This document shows, piece by piece, positions 57,627 to 64,000 of a stretch of 64,000 nt of DNA (within the stretch, counting starts at the first letter, position 1; every line of letters starts with the position of its first letter). A program made the translations under genes and the position numbers. The notes beneath the pieces were generated by a model. The model ran no database searches. It saw nothing but the letters and a program-made list of their open reading frames with translations, and was not told where the DNA came from. Origin of the DNA: an uncultured Muribaculaceae bacterium (GTDB taxonomy: Bacteria > Bacteroidota > Bacteroidia > Bacteroidales > Muribaculaceae); the NCBI GenBank assembly GCA_910585755.1, contig CAJUFH010000002.1:1-64000 (forward strand), given 5' to 3'.

Positions 57627-58367
57627 TTATTTCGGTTTGCCGACGGCGTGGGAGGCGAGGTAGGCCTGGAAGGGGGCTTTGAAGCTGTCTCCAATCGGGA
57701 GGTACAGTTCCGGGCCCATCACGACGCGGTTGCGCTCGATTTGCCCGACATGGTCCATGTTGACGATATACGAGCGGTGGATTTGCAGGAAATTGTCGGT
57801 CAGCCGCTCCTTGATGCTTGCGAAAGAGCTCAGGGTCAGCAGCGGGCTGGTGCTTCCGCTGACGTAAATCTGGAGATACTCGCCGTACCCCTTTATATAG
57901 CGGATGTCGGCCAGCGAGACGCGGATATAGCGGTAGTCGACCTTCACGAACAGCGAGCCGCTCCCGGGCTGCGGAGCAGTCTCCGCCGGGGGGATGTTCT
58001 GATGCCGCTGGCCGTACAGCTCGAGCGCCTTCCCGACGGCCCGGTGGAAGTCGGCGAAGCCGTATGGTTTCAGCAGGTAGTCGACCGCCGACACGCGGTA
58101 GCTGTCGACGGCATATTGCGGATAAGCGGTAGTGAAGATAACCATCGGGGCTTTCGGGAGCGACTTCACGAAGTCCAGGCCGTCGAGGTCCGGCATGTTT
58201 ATATCGGTCACAATTAGGTCGGCCTCGTTGGCCGAAAGATATTCAATCGCCTCGAAAGCGCTCTGACATTCCGCCGTGAGTTCCAGAAAGGGTGTCTTCT
58301 CGACGTAGCTCTTCAGTTTTTCCAGGGCGATAGGCTCGTCGTCAATTATCAGAGTTCTCAGTTTCAT
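57627..58367 (-). CDS. LytTR-family response regulator
   Basis: A 246-residue DNA-binding regulator. The receiver domain has the acidic pair Asp9/Asp10 in LIIDDEP, the phosphoacceptor Asp55 in IVTDINMPD, Thr in IFTTAYPQ and Lys in DYLLKPYG. After a linker, a LytTR domain (about 145-240: FVKVDYRYIRVSLADIRYI, FLQIHRSYIVNMDHV) binds DNA through beta strands. It overlaps the kinase gene by 26 bases. The efflux operon 100 bases downstream on the same strand is an obvious candidate target, but this is inference. Confidence 0.95.
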   Translation of the reverse strand: MKLRTLIIDDEPIALEKLKSYVEKTPFLELTAECQSAFEAIEYLSANEADLIVTDINMPDLDGLDFVKSLPKAPMVIFTTAYPQYAVDSYRVSAVDYLLKPYGFADFHRAVGKALELYGQRHQNIPPAETAPQPGSGSLFVKVDYRYIRVSLADIRYIKGYGEYLQIYVSGSTSPLLTLSSFASIKERLTDNFLQIHRSYIVNMDHVGQIERNRVVMGPELYLPIGDSFKAPFQAYLASHAVGKPK

Positions 58368-59433
58368 TGCATGGGATTGTCAGGTTAACGGTGTATGCCG
58401 AGTCGGTGGAGTTTATCTCGAGCGAGGCGCGGTCGCCGTATAGGAGCTGCAGGCGCTGTTTGACGTTGCTGAGGCCGATTCCTCCGTCGGAGGCCTGTTC
58501 ATCCCCGCGGGAATGGCGGCTGTTGACGCAGGTCACGCGGAGGGTGTTCCCCCCGAGCTCCATCGAAACCCCGACGAAGGAGCTTTCCCGGTAGCTGACC
58601 CCGTGCTTGAATGCGTTCTCGATGAACACAAGCGACAGGAGCGGGGGCACCGATATACCCCGAGTCTTCTCTTCCGGGGGAAACTCCGTCGTTATGCTGA
58701 CGCGGTTTTCCGGGAAGCGCAGCCGCATAAGACGGAGGTAATTCTGCAGGAACCCGATTTCGTCAGAGAGGGAAATTAGCGGTTTTGAGCTGTCGTAAAG
58801 CATGTATCGCATCAGATGCGACATATCTATCACCATCGCCTGGGCCCGCTCCGGGTCTATCTCGATCATGCCGTGGATATTGTTCAGCATGTTCATGTAG
58901 AAATGGGGGTTGATTTGCGCCTTGAGGTATTCCAGGCGCGCCTCGGCGTTGGTTTTCATCAGGCTTTCGCGTTCCAGGCGGTCGTCGAAGCGCTGGAAAA
59001 TAAGCGCGATTGCCAGGTTTCCCCCGACTACGAGCAGCGAGTAGGTGAAATCCAGGAACAGCGGCAGCGGGATGAGCGACCTCATATGGGGGCGGGGCCG
59101 CGGATGCGGCCCGTGGAACATTTCGGCCATACGCAGGAAGTCGAAATACTGGTAGCACCACATCAGCGCGAGCGCCGCACCGGTGGCGACGAAATAGACC
59201 CGCAGACGGTTCTTTAGCAGCAGTTTCGGAATCAGCAGGAAATTGTTTACCAGGAACAGCGCGATGAACGGCAGAAGCGTCCGGGCCATGCGCGCCAGCA
59301 ACGCCCCGTCGAGCAGCGGTTTCGACAATTGCGCCCGGGTGCTCATCGCGTCAAGCAGGTACAGCCCGATCGCGAGCACCCATAACCCTGCGTACACCCA
59401 GCTTTCAAGTTTTCTGTCGCGGAAATCCGTCAT
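58342..59433 (-). CDS. LytS-like sensor histidine kinase with His-rich periplasmic loop
   Basis: A 363-residue membrane kinase of the His_kinase family. Four membrane segments lie at about 13-28, 50-70, 79-98 and 121-146. By the positive-inside rule the loop 100-119, which contains HGPHPRPRPHMR, is periplasmic. The phosphoacceptor is His177 in KAQINPHFYMNML, and the ATPase domain shows VPPLLSLVFIENAFKHG (N box) and DGGIGLSNVKQRLQLLY (G box). Partner of the downstream response regulator. The compact His-rich loop is the only extracytoplasmic domain of size, so metal or pH sensing is a fair guess. Confidence 0.94.
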   Translation of the reverse strand: MTDFRDRKLESWVYAGLWVLAIGLYLLDAMSTRAQLSKPLLDGALLARMARTLLPFIALFLVNNFLLIPKLLLKNRLRVYFVATGAALALMWCYQYFDFLRMAEMFHGPHPRPRPHMRSLIPLPLFLDFTYSLLVVGGNLAIALIFQRFDDRLERESLMKTNAEARLEYLKAQINPHFYMNMLNNIHGMIEIDPERAQAMVIDMSHLMRYMLYDSSKPLISLSDEIGFLQNYLRLMRLRFPENRVSITTEFPPEEKTRGISVPPLLSLVFIENAFKHGVSYRESSFVGVSMELGGNTLRVTCVNSRHSRGDEQASDGGIGLSNVKQRLQLLYGDRASLEINSTDSAYTVNLTIPCNETENSDN

Positions 59434-59443
59434 AACTAACCTT

Positions 59444-59628
59444 TAAGTAACTGTTCAAAATTATTTTAAACTAACGGGTCTGATTATTTCAATATTTCTC
59501 CGGCAAAATTTTTGAATCTTTTTCTCTCATCATCAGTCGTGTAGCTCGCTACACTCCTTCTTCTTCGAAAAAAATCTTCTAAAAATTTTCCTCGGACAAA
59601 TATTAAAATAATTTTGACCAGTTACTTA
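59444..59628 (+). repeat. 185-bp MITE-like imperfect palindrome
   Basis: Terminal arms 59444-59469 and 59603-59628 are inverted repeats matching at 25 of 26 bases (TAAGTAACTG... and ...CAGTTACTTA). Inner parts also pair (ATATTTCTCCGG against the TCCGAGG/AATATT region), and the centre is GTGTAGC-TC-GCTACAC (59539-59554). About 17 bases in the left arm (59470-59486) have no partner. It contains no ORF and occupies half of the 350-base gap between the kinase and the TonB receptor. A target duplication is not evident. Confidence 0.7.
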
Positions 59629-59633
59629 TATCG

Positions 59634-59641
59634 CAAAGTTA
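59634..59641 (-). promoter_or_regulatory. -7 box that may serve the two-component operon
   Basis: Minus strand TAACTTTG is an exact -7 match beside the outer end of the palindrome; no TTTG at the right distance is seen. If used, the whole 185-bp palindrome would be transcribed in the 5' leader of the kinase gene. Confidence 0.35.
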
Positions 59642-59783
59642 GCGAAAATTCCCCGATTCCCCCCGTCCGTTCAACCAACCCCCTCTTTCTCCCAACCAAC
59701 CGCTCCTCCCCCCGAACCATCCGCGGCTGCGTATTGTTAATGATGGTGAAATACTATTGCTCACGACGTTTCAACTTGGAAGG

Positions 59784-61814
59784 ATGAGAAACTTACTCCC
59801 ACCGGCGATTATGGCCCTTGCCATTTCAGTGCCTTACAATGGATTCGCCCATAACCCTAACGCGCGGCTCGCGAAGAACGACACGCTCCCGCAGGTGTCG
59901 CTCGGCGATGTCGATGTCGTCGCCCGTGTCAACCATCTGAGCGAGGTCTCGAAAGTCGACCTCGCGGTAAATCCCGTCAAGTCGTCGCAGGAGGTGCTTC
60001 GGACTGTCCCGGGTCTCTTTATCGCGCAGCACGCCGGAGGAGGCAAGGCGGAGCAGATGTTCCTCCGCGGCTTCGACCTCGACCACGGTACCGACATTAA
60101 CATCTCCGTAGACGGGATGCCGGTCAATATGGTGAGCCACGCCCACGGGCAGGGATACGCCGACCTCCATTTCCTTCAGCCGGAGGTTATCGAGAACGTA
60201 GATTTCGACAAGGGGCTCTACAATATGACGAAGGGGGATATGGCGACTGCCGGCTACGTCGCCTTCAAGACCCGCGACCGCATGCCCAACGAGGCCGCCG
60301 TCGAAATCGGTATGCACGACTACCAGCGCTACCGCGCCTCGCTGTCGCTGATTAACCGCCGCGACGAGAGCTTCTATTTCTCCGGCGCTTTTCTGAGCGA
60401 CAACGGGTTCTTCGACTCGCCCCAGCATTTCAAGCGCCTTAACGCCATGGCGAAGTACACGAAATGGACCGACGCGTCGAGGTTCAACATCATAGCGTCC
60501 CATTTCAACAGTTCCTGGAACGCCTCGGGGCAGATTCCCGAGCGCGCCGTCGACAAGGGGATGATCGGATGGTTCGGGTCGCTCGATGCCAGCGAGGGGG
60601 GCTCGACCTCCCGCACGAACCTGCAGTTCATCCACCGCCTCGACCTCTCCGACGGCGGTCAGCTCAACAGCGATTTTTACCTGTCGTATTACACCTTCGA
60701 CCTCTTTTCAGACTTCACTTTCCAGCTTAACGACCCGGAGCACTGGGACGAAATCAACCAGCGCGAGAAGCGCGTAATCGCCGGAGGACATACGGAATAT
60801 GACAACCACTTCCATGTCGGCGGCGAGACCTGGAAATGGGCCGCGGGTGCCGGGTTCCGCTACGACCACGTCATGGACATCGCGCTGTACCACGCCGAGC
60901 AGCGCCACCGCCTCGGCACTTACGCCCTGGGCGACATCGACGAGAGCGACCTCTTCGGATATGCCGGGATTGAGATGAATGTCGGCCGGTGGATGTTCAA
61001 CCCTTCGGTGCGCGTCGACTGGTTCCATTTCAATTACGCCGACAAGACCGCCGAGAAGTACGACGACCGGGGGTGCGCCCAGGCCTTCGTTTCCCCGAAA
61101 CTCAACATAATCTATAACCCCTCCGACAACGTGCAGCTCTATCTAAAAGGGGGGCGCGGATTCCACAGCAACGATGCCCGAGTGGTTGTGGTGAGGGACG
61201 GAAAGAACGTGCTTCCGCAGGCGCTCGGCGCTGATTTCGGCATCCACTGGAAACCTCGCAAGAACCTGATGCTGAACGCCGCGGCCTGGTACCTGCATAT
61301 GAACCAGGAATTTGTCTATGTCGGCGACGAGGCTGTCGTCGAGCCGTCGGGCAAGAGCCGCCGGTTCGGGTTCGACGCCGGATTGCGCTGGGAGTTCCTT
61401 AAATATTTCTACCTCCAGGCCGATTATACTTACAGCAACGCACGTATGACCGGGGAACCGAAAGGGGAGGATTACATCCCCCTCGCCCCCGAACACACGC
61501 TCCTGGCCGGACTGACTTTCCGCAACAGGCATGTAACCGCCTCAATCCATACCCGCTGGCTCGGCAACCGTCCCGCCAACGAGGACTGGTCGCTGACGGC
61601 AAAGGGGTACTGCGTGACCGACATCAACGCCTCCTATACCTGGCGCAAGTTTACGTTCGGCATAGCGATAGAGAATCTTTTCAACACGAAGTGGCGCGAG
61701 GCGCAGTTCGCTACCGAGACCCGTATTCCCGGCGATTCCGAGCCGCTGACCGACATCTGCTTTACTCCCGGCACCCCATTCTCCCTCCGCGGCTTCGTCT
61801 CCTTCAAATTCTGA
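59784..61814 (+). CDS. TonB-dependent receptor with His-rich plug motifs
   Basis: A 676-residue outer membrane receptor; the ATG at 59784 is chosen over an upstream TTG. A signal segment (LLPPAIMALAISVPYNGFA) is followed by the plug: LRTVPGLFIAQHAGGGKAEQ, RGFDLDHGTD (95-104) and SHAHGQGYADLHF (118-130). The barrel ends SLRGFVSFKF. It lacks a carboxypeptidase-like N-domain and any SusD partner, so it is not a standard glycan importer. The histidine-dense plug suggests a metal or metal-complex ligand, which I infer rather than know. It diverges from the His-rich-loop sensor kinase. Confidence 0.9.
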   Translation: MRNLLPPAIMALAISVPYNGFAHNPNARLAKNDTLPQVSLGDVDVVARVNHLSEVSKVDLAVNPVKSSQEVLRTVPGLFIAQHAGGGKAEQMFLRGFDLDHGTDINISVDGMPVNMVSHAHGQGYADLHFLQPEVIENVDFDKGLYNMTKGDMATAGYVAFKTRDRMPNEAAVEIGMHDYQRYRASLSLINRRDESFYFSGAFLSDNGFFDSPQHFKRLNAMAKYTKWTDASRFNIIASHFNSSWNASGQIPERAVDKGMIGWFGSLDASEGGSTSRTNLQFIHRLDLSDGGQLNSDFYLSYYTFDLFSDFTFQLNDPEHWDEINQREKRVIAGGHTEYDNHFHVGGETWKWAAGAGFRYDHVMDIALYHAEQRHRLGTYALGDIDESDLFGYAGIEMNVGRWMFNPSVRVDWFHFNYADKTAEKYDDRGCAQAFVSPKLNIIYNPSDNVQLYLKGGRGFHSNDARVVVVRDGKNVLPQALGADFGIHWKPRKNLMLNAAAWYLHMNQEFVYVGDEAVVEPSGKSRRFGFDAGLRWEFLKYFYLQADYTYSNARMTGEPKGEDYIPLAPEHTLLAGLTFRNRHVTASIHTRWLGNRPANEDWSLTAKGYCVTDINASYTWRKFTFGIAIENLFNTKWREAQFATETRIPGDSEPLTDICFTPGTPFSLRGFVSFKF

Positions 61815-61830
61815 CCCTTCTACCCGGAAG

Positions 61831-62364
61831 TTATCTATCTCTCAGATACAGATAGAAATGCCAGATCGCGAGGGCCGTGGAGACCGCGACATTCAGGGAG
61901 TGTTTCGTGCCCTCCTGCGGTATTTCCAGGCAGAGGTCCGACGCGTCGACCACATCCTGCCGTACTCCGTTGACCTCGTGGCCGGCGATTACGGCGTAGC
62001 GCTTCCCCGCTTCCGGGCGGAACTTGTCGAGCGGCACGCTGTCGTGGGCCAGTTCGAGCGAGCATATCGTGTACCCCTCGCCGCGCAGGGCGCCGACAGC
62101 GTCGAGGGTGTCGGCGTAGTATTCCCACCTGACGGTGTCCTCGGCCCCGAGGGCTGTCTTGTGGATTTCGGGAGAGGGCGGGGTGGCGGAGATACCGCAA
62201 AGTATAACCCGTTCTACCCGGAACGCGTCGCTGGTGCGGAACACCGACCCGATATTGTTGAGGCTCCGTACGTTGTCGAGCACGATCGCGAGGGGTATCT
62301 TCTCTGTCTCGCGGAACTCTTCCGGGGTCACGCGCCCCATTTCCCATATCGTCTTTTTCTGCAT
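61831..62364 (-). CDS. SpoU/TrmH-family RNA 2'-O-methyltransferase
   Basis: A 177-residue SPOUT-fold methyltransferase. Motif 1 is LDNVRSLNNIGSVFRTSDAF (catalytic Asn and Arg), motif 2 is VIAGHEVNGV and motif 3 is CLEIPQEGTKHSLNVAVSTA, forming the trefoil knot that binds S-adenosylmethionine. The single-domain length suggests a tRNA target, but rRNA is possible. It converges on the TonB receptor gene, 16 bases apart. Confidence 0.93.
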   Translation of the reverse strand: MQKKTIWEMGRVTPEEFRETEKIPLAIVLDNVRSLNNIGSVFRTSDAFRVERVILCGISATPPSPEIHKTALGAEDTVRWEYYADTLDAVGALRGEGYTICSLELAHDSVPLDKFRPEAGKRYAVIAGHEVNGVRQDVVDASDLCLEIPQEGTKHSLNVAVSTALAIWHFYLYLRDR

Positions 62365-62381
62365 GGCGGTCTATTTCTCCG

Positions 62382-62418
62382 CGAAGTTACTTAATTTGGA
62401 GCTTTTTCAGTAACTTTG
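62382..62418. promoter_or_regulatory. Divergent -7 boxes for the methyltransferase and rbfA
   Basis: Plus strand TAACTTTG (62411-62418) faces rbfA, and minus strand TAACTTCG (62389-62382) faces the methyltransferase. The boxes are 21 bases apart and neither has a good -33 box. Confidence 0.45.
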
Positions 62419-62502
62419 CGTCTGATTAGTGCGTTATTAATGCAGAACGCGGGGCGTGCCGGATTACGGCAGACCCCCTTTGAACTCAACATACAGTTAA
62501 TC

Positions 62503-62847
62503 ATGGAATCAACACGTCAAGCCAAAATATCGCGCCTTATCCAGAAGGAACTCAGCGAGATTCTGCGCCGCGAGACCGCCAAGACCCAGGGGGTACTGGT
62601 ATCGGTGTCGGCCGTGCGCGTAAGCCCCGACCTCTCGATCGCTAAGGTCTATCTCTCGATTTTCCCCTCAGCCCAGGCTAAGCAGATTCTGGAAAACATC
62701 GAGCGCAACGCCCGCACGATCCGCTACGACCTCGGGACCAAGGTGCGCTTCCAGCTCCGTAAGATACCCGAACTGGCTTTCTACCTCGACGATTCGCTCG
62801 ACTATATCGAGAATATCGACAACCTGCTTAAAGAGGGCGACGCGTGA
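62503..62847 (+). CDS. rbfA: Ribosome-binding factor A
   Basis: A 114-residue KH-fold protein needed for late 30S maturation and processing of the 16S rRNA 5' end. The start MESTRQAKISRLIQKELSEI is the usual RbfA opening; the longer frame upstream is not. VSAVRVSPDLSIAKVYLSIF and VRFQLRKIPELAFYLDDSLD are family signatures. Its stop overlaps the next ATG by one base (TGATG). Confidence 0.96.
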   Translation: MESTRQAKISRLIQKELSEILRRETAKTQGVLVSVSAVRVSPDLSIAKVYLSIFPSAQAKQILENIERNARTIRYDLGTKVRFQLRKIPELAFYLDDSLDYIENIDNLLKEGDA

Positions 62848-64000
62848 TGCTCTCGCTCCGGGTCGCGCTGCGCTACCTGTTTTCGAGGAAGAGCCACGGG
62901 GCGGTTAACATAATATCGGCCGTTTCCGTGGGCGGGGTCGCCGTGGCTGCCGCGGCGATGGTTATCGTTATGTCTGTTTTCAACGGTTTCAGCGGCCTGG
63001 CCGAGTCGAAACTCTCCCGTATCGACCCCGACCTCTCCGTGGTACCCGCGGAGGGTAAGGTGTTCGCGGGAGCCGACTCACTCGCGGCGCTGCTGCGCCG
63101 TATCGACGGGGTAGCGTCGGCCGAACCGGTGCTGACCGAACAGGCTTTCGCCGCCGTCGAGGAGAAACAGATGCCGGTGACGCTCCGCGGGATGACCCCC
63201 GCCGGGCTCACAGCATCCGGGTTGGGCGAGGCGGTTATCGATGGCGCTTTCTCTCCCGGAGCTTACGCGGCGCTCCTCTCCGTCGGCACCGCCTTGGGCC
63301 TTAACGTGCGCCCCGCGATGGGGATTCCTGTCGCGGTGTTCGAGCCGAGGCGACTGGGCCGCGTAAACCCCTCGAATCCGGCGACAGCCTTCCGGGCCGA
63401 CTCGCTGAGTGTCGGAGGGGTGTTCCAGATTGAGCAGGAGGAGTATGACCGCGACCTGTTGGTGGTGCCCATCGCGATGGTGCGGCGCCTCCTCGACTAC
63501 GATACCGAGGTGTCGTCCCTCTCGCTGACCCTCGCTCCGGGAGCCGATTTCAAGGCCGTTCGGGCCGAGGTTGAGAAAGCGCTCCCCCAGGGTCTCGAAG
63601 CGCTTGACCGCCGCCAGCAGCAGGCCGACGCGTTCCGCATGATCGAGGTTGAGAAATGGATTACCTTCGTGATGCTCGCCTTTATCCTCGCCGTCGCCTC
63701 TTTCAACATAGTCAGCACTCTCTCGATGCTTGTCATTGAGAAACAGCAGAATATCGGCGTGATACGGGCGATGGGGGGTAGCCGGAGATTCATCAGCTCG
63801 ATTTTCGCCAACCAGGGTTGGCTCGTGACGGTCGCCGGAGGTGTCTGCGGCATTATCCTCGGAAGCGCCCTGGTATTCTGCCAGCAGCATTTCGGCTGGG
63901 TGAAGTTGCAGGCCCCGGATCCCGCGATGCTGTCGGTCGACAGCTATCCCGTGCGCCTCGACTGCGGCGACCTCGCCGTTACCGCCGCCGTAATCATCCT
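62847..64000 (+). CDS. LolC/LolE-type lipoprotein-release ABC permease (3' cut by window)
   Basis: The frame opens at ATG 62847 and stays open to the window end, giving 384 residues. MLSLRVALRYLFSRKSHGAV and SVGGVAVAAAAMVIVMSVFN form the first membrane segment in the context typical of LolC/E. A periplasmic domain (about 50-265) follows, then the FtsX core (FVMLAFILAVASFNIVSTLS, VIEKQQNIGVIRAMGGSRRF). With a LolD ATPase it would extract lipoproteins from the inner membrane. Translationally coupled to rbfA by a TGATG overlap, an order seen in other Bacteroidota. Confidence 0.92.
   Translation, partial: MLSLRVALRYLFSRKSHGAVNIISAVSVGGVAVAAAAMVIVMSVFNGFSGLAESKLSRIDPDLSVVPAEGKVFAGADSLAALLRRIDGVASAEPVLTEQAFAAVEEKQMPVTLRGMTPAGLTASGLGEAVIDGAFSPGAYAALLSVGTALGLNVRPAMGIPVAVFEPRRLGRVNPSNPATAFRADSLSVGGVFQIEQEEYDRDLLVVPIAMVRRLLDYDTEVSSLSLTLAPGADFKAVRAEVEKALPQGLEALDRRQQQADAFRMIEVEKWITFVMLAFILAVASFNIVSTLSMLVIEKQQNIGVIRAMGGSRRFISSIFANQGWLVTVAGGVCGIILGSALVFCQQHFGWVKLQAPDPAMLSVDSYPVRLDCGDLAVTAAVII

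Noticed and set aside
59444..59628. Bidirectional terminator
   Set aside because: The arms are 185 bases apart, and no G/C-rich stem with T tract is found; size and terminal symmetry suit a MITE better.

Overview
The window looks like chromosome from a gut-type Bacteroidales bacterium, probably Muribaculaceae or a close relative. The support is a SusC/SusD pair, many secreted glycoside hydrolases with Bacteroidota-type lipoprotein or signal sequences, DUF4249/TonB and LytTR families, BspA-like leucine-rich repeat proteins, C-terminal sorting-type tails, and Bacteroidota-style promoters (TTTG, 20 bases, TAnnTTTG). Most of the window is roughly 60% GC. Two stretches are clearly poorer in GC: the first ~1.4 kb and the middle of the gene at 26607. 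I see no rRNA, tRNA, CRISPR array or intact insertion sequence. The family assignment is an inference; the order-level call is firmer.

Layout. 1-1300: the end of a TolC-type efflux gene, a short gene remnant, a terminator and a small lipoprotein, all AT-rich. 1455-5883: an O6-alkylguanine DNA repair protein, then GH31 and GH29 hydrolases read leftward from their own promoters. 6013-21992 (minus strand) is a polysaccharide utilisation locus read right to left: SusC, SusD, a CBM9-like protein, a terminator, GH27, an esterase, a GH2 beta-galactosidase-like enzyme, an SGNH hydrolase fused to a DUF4861-like domain, a ROK sugar kinase and mannose-6-phosphate isomerase. 22343-43537 (plus strand) is a second glycan locus running the other way: a putative membrane-spanning sensor/regulator, two BspA-like LRR proteins, a beta-propeller protein with a sorting tail, a GH105 enzyme fused to a second toroid domain, an unclassified TIM-barrel hydrolase, GH92 and DUF4380-GH3. 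43582-48797: a TonB receptor/DUF4249 pair, a B3/B4-domain protein, and a metallophosphoesterase/outer-membrane protein pair. 49025-52419: the GDP-mannose/GDP-L-fucose operon (gmd, fcl, manC). 52929-57526: a TolC-MacA-MacB efflux operon. 57627-59433: a LytS/LytR-type two-component pair, facing a TonB receptor (59784-61814) across a 185-bp MITE-like palindrome. 61831-64000: a SpoU methyltransferase, RbfA and a LolC/E-type permease cut by the window end.

How the parts may work together. The two glycan loci diverge from one intergenic region. Inside it sits a gene for a protein with an N-terminal helix-turn-helix-like domain, one membrane segment, and periplasmic PKD-like and LamG-like domains. 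Helically phased arrays of GGTTTTG lie just upstream of the promoter regions of this gene and of the LRR operon. My best candidate for an undescribed system is therefore a one-component transmembrane glycan sensor that controls an LRR/hydrolase operon, and perhaps the divergent SusCD locus, through phased operators. The enzyme set (alpha-galactosidase, beta-galactosidase or mannosidase-like, alpha-fucosidase, GH31, GH92 alpha-mannosidase, GH3, GH105) with a hexokinase-type ROK protein and ManA points to a branched glycan containing galactose, mannose, fucose and uronic acid. The exact substrate cannot be read from sequence. All coordinates, motifs and counts were read by eye; no database search was run.
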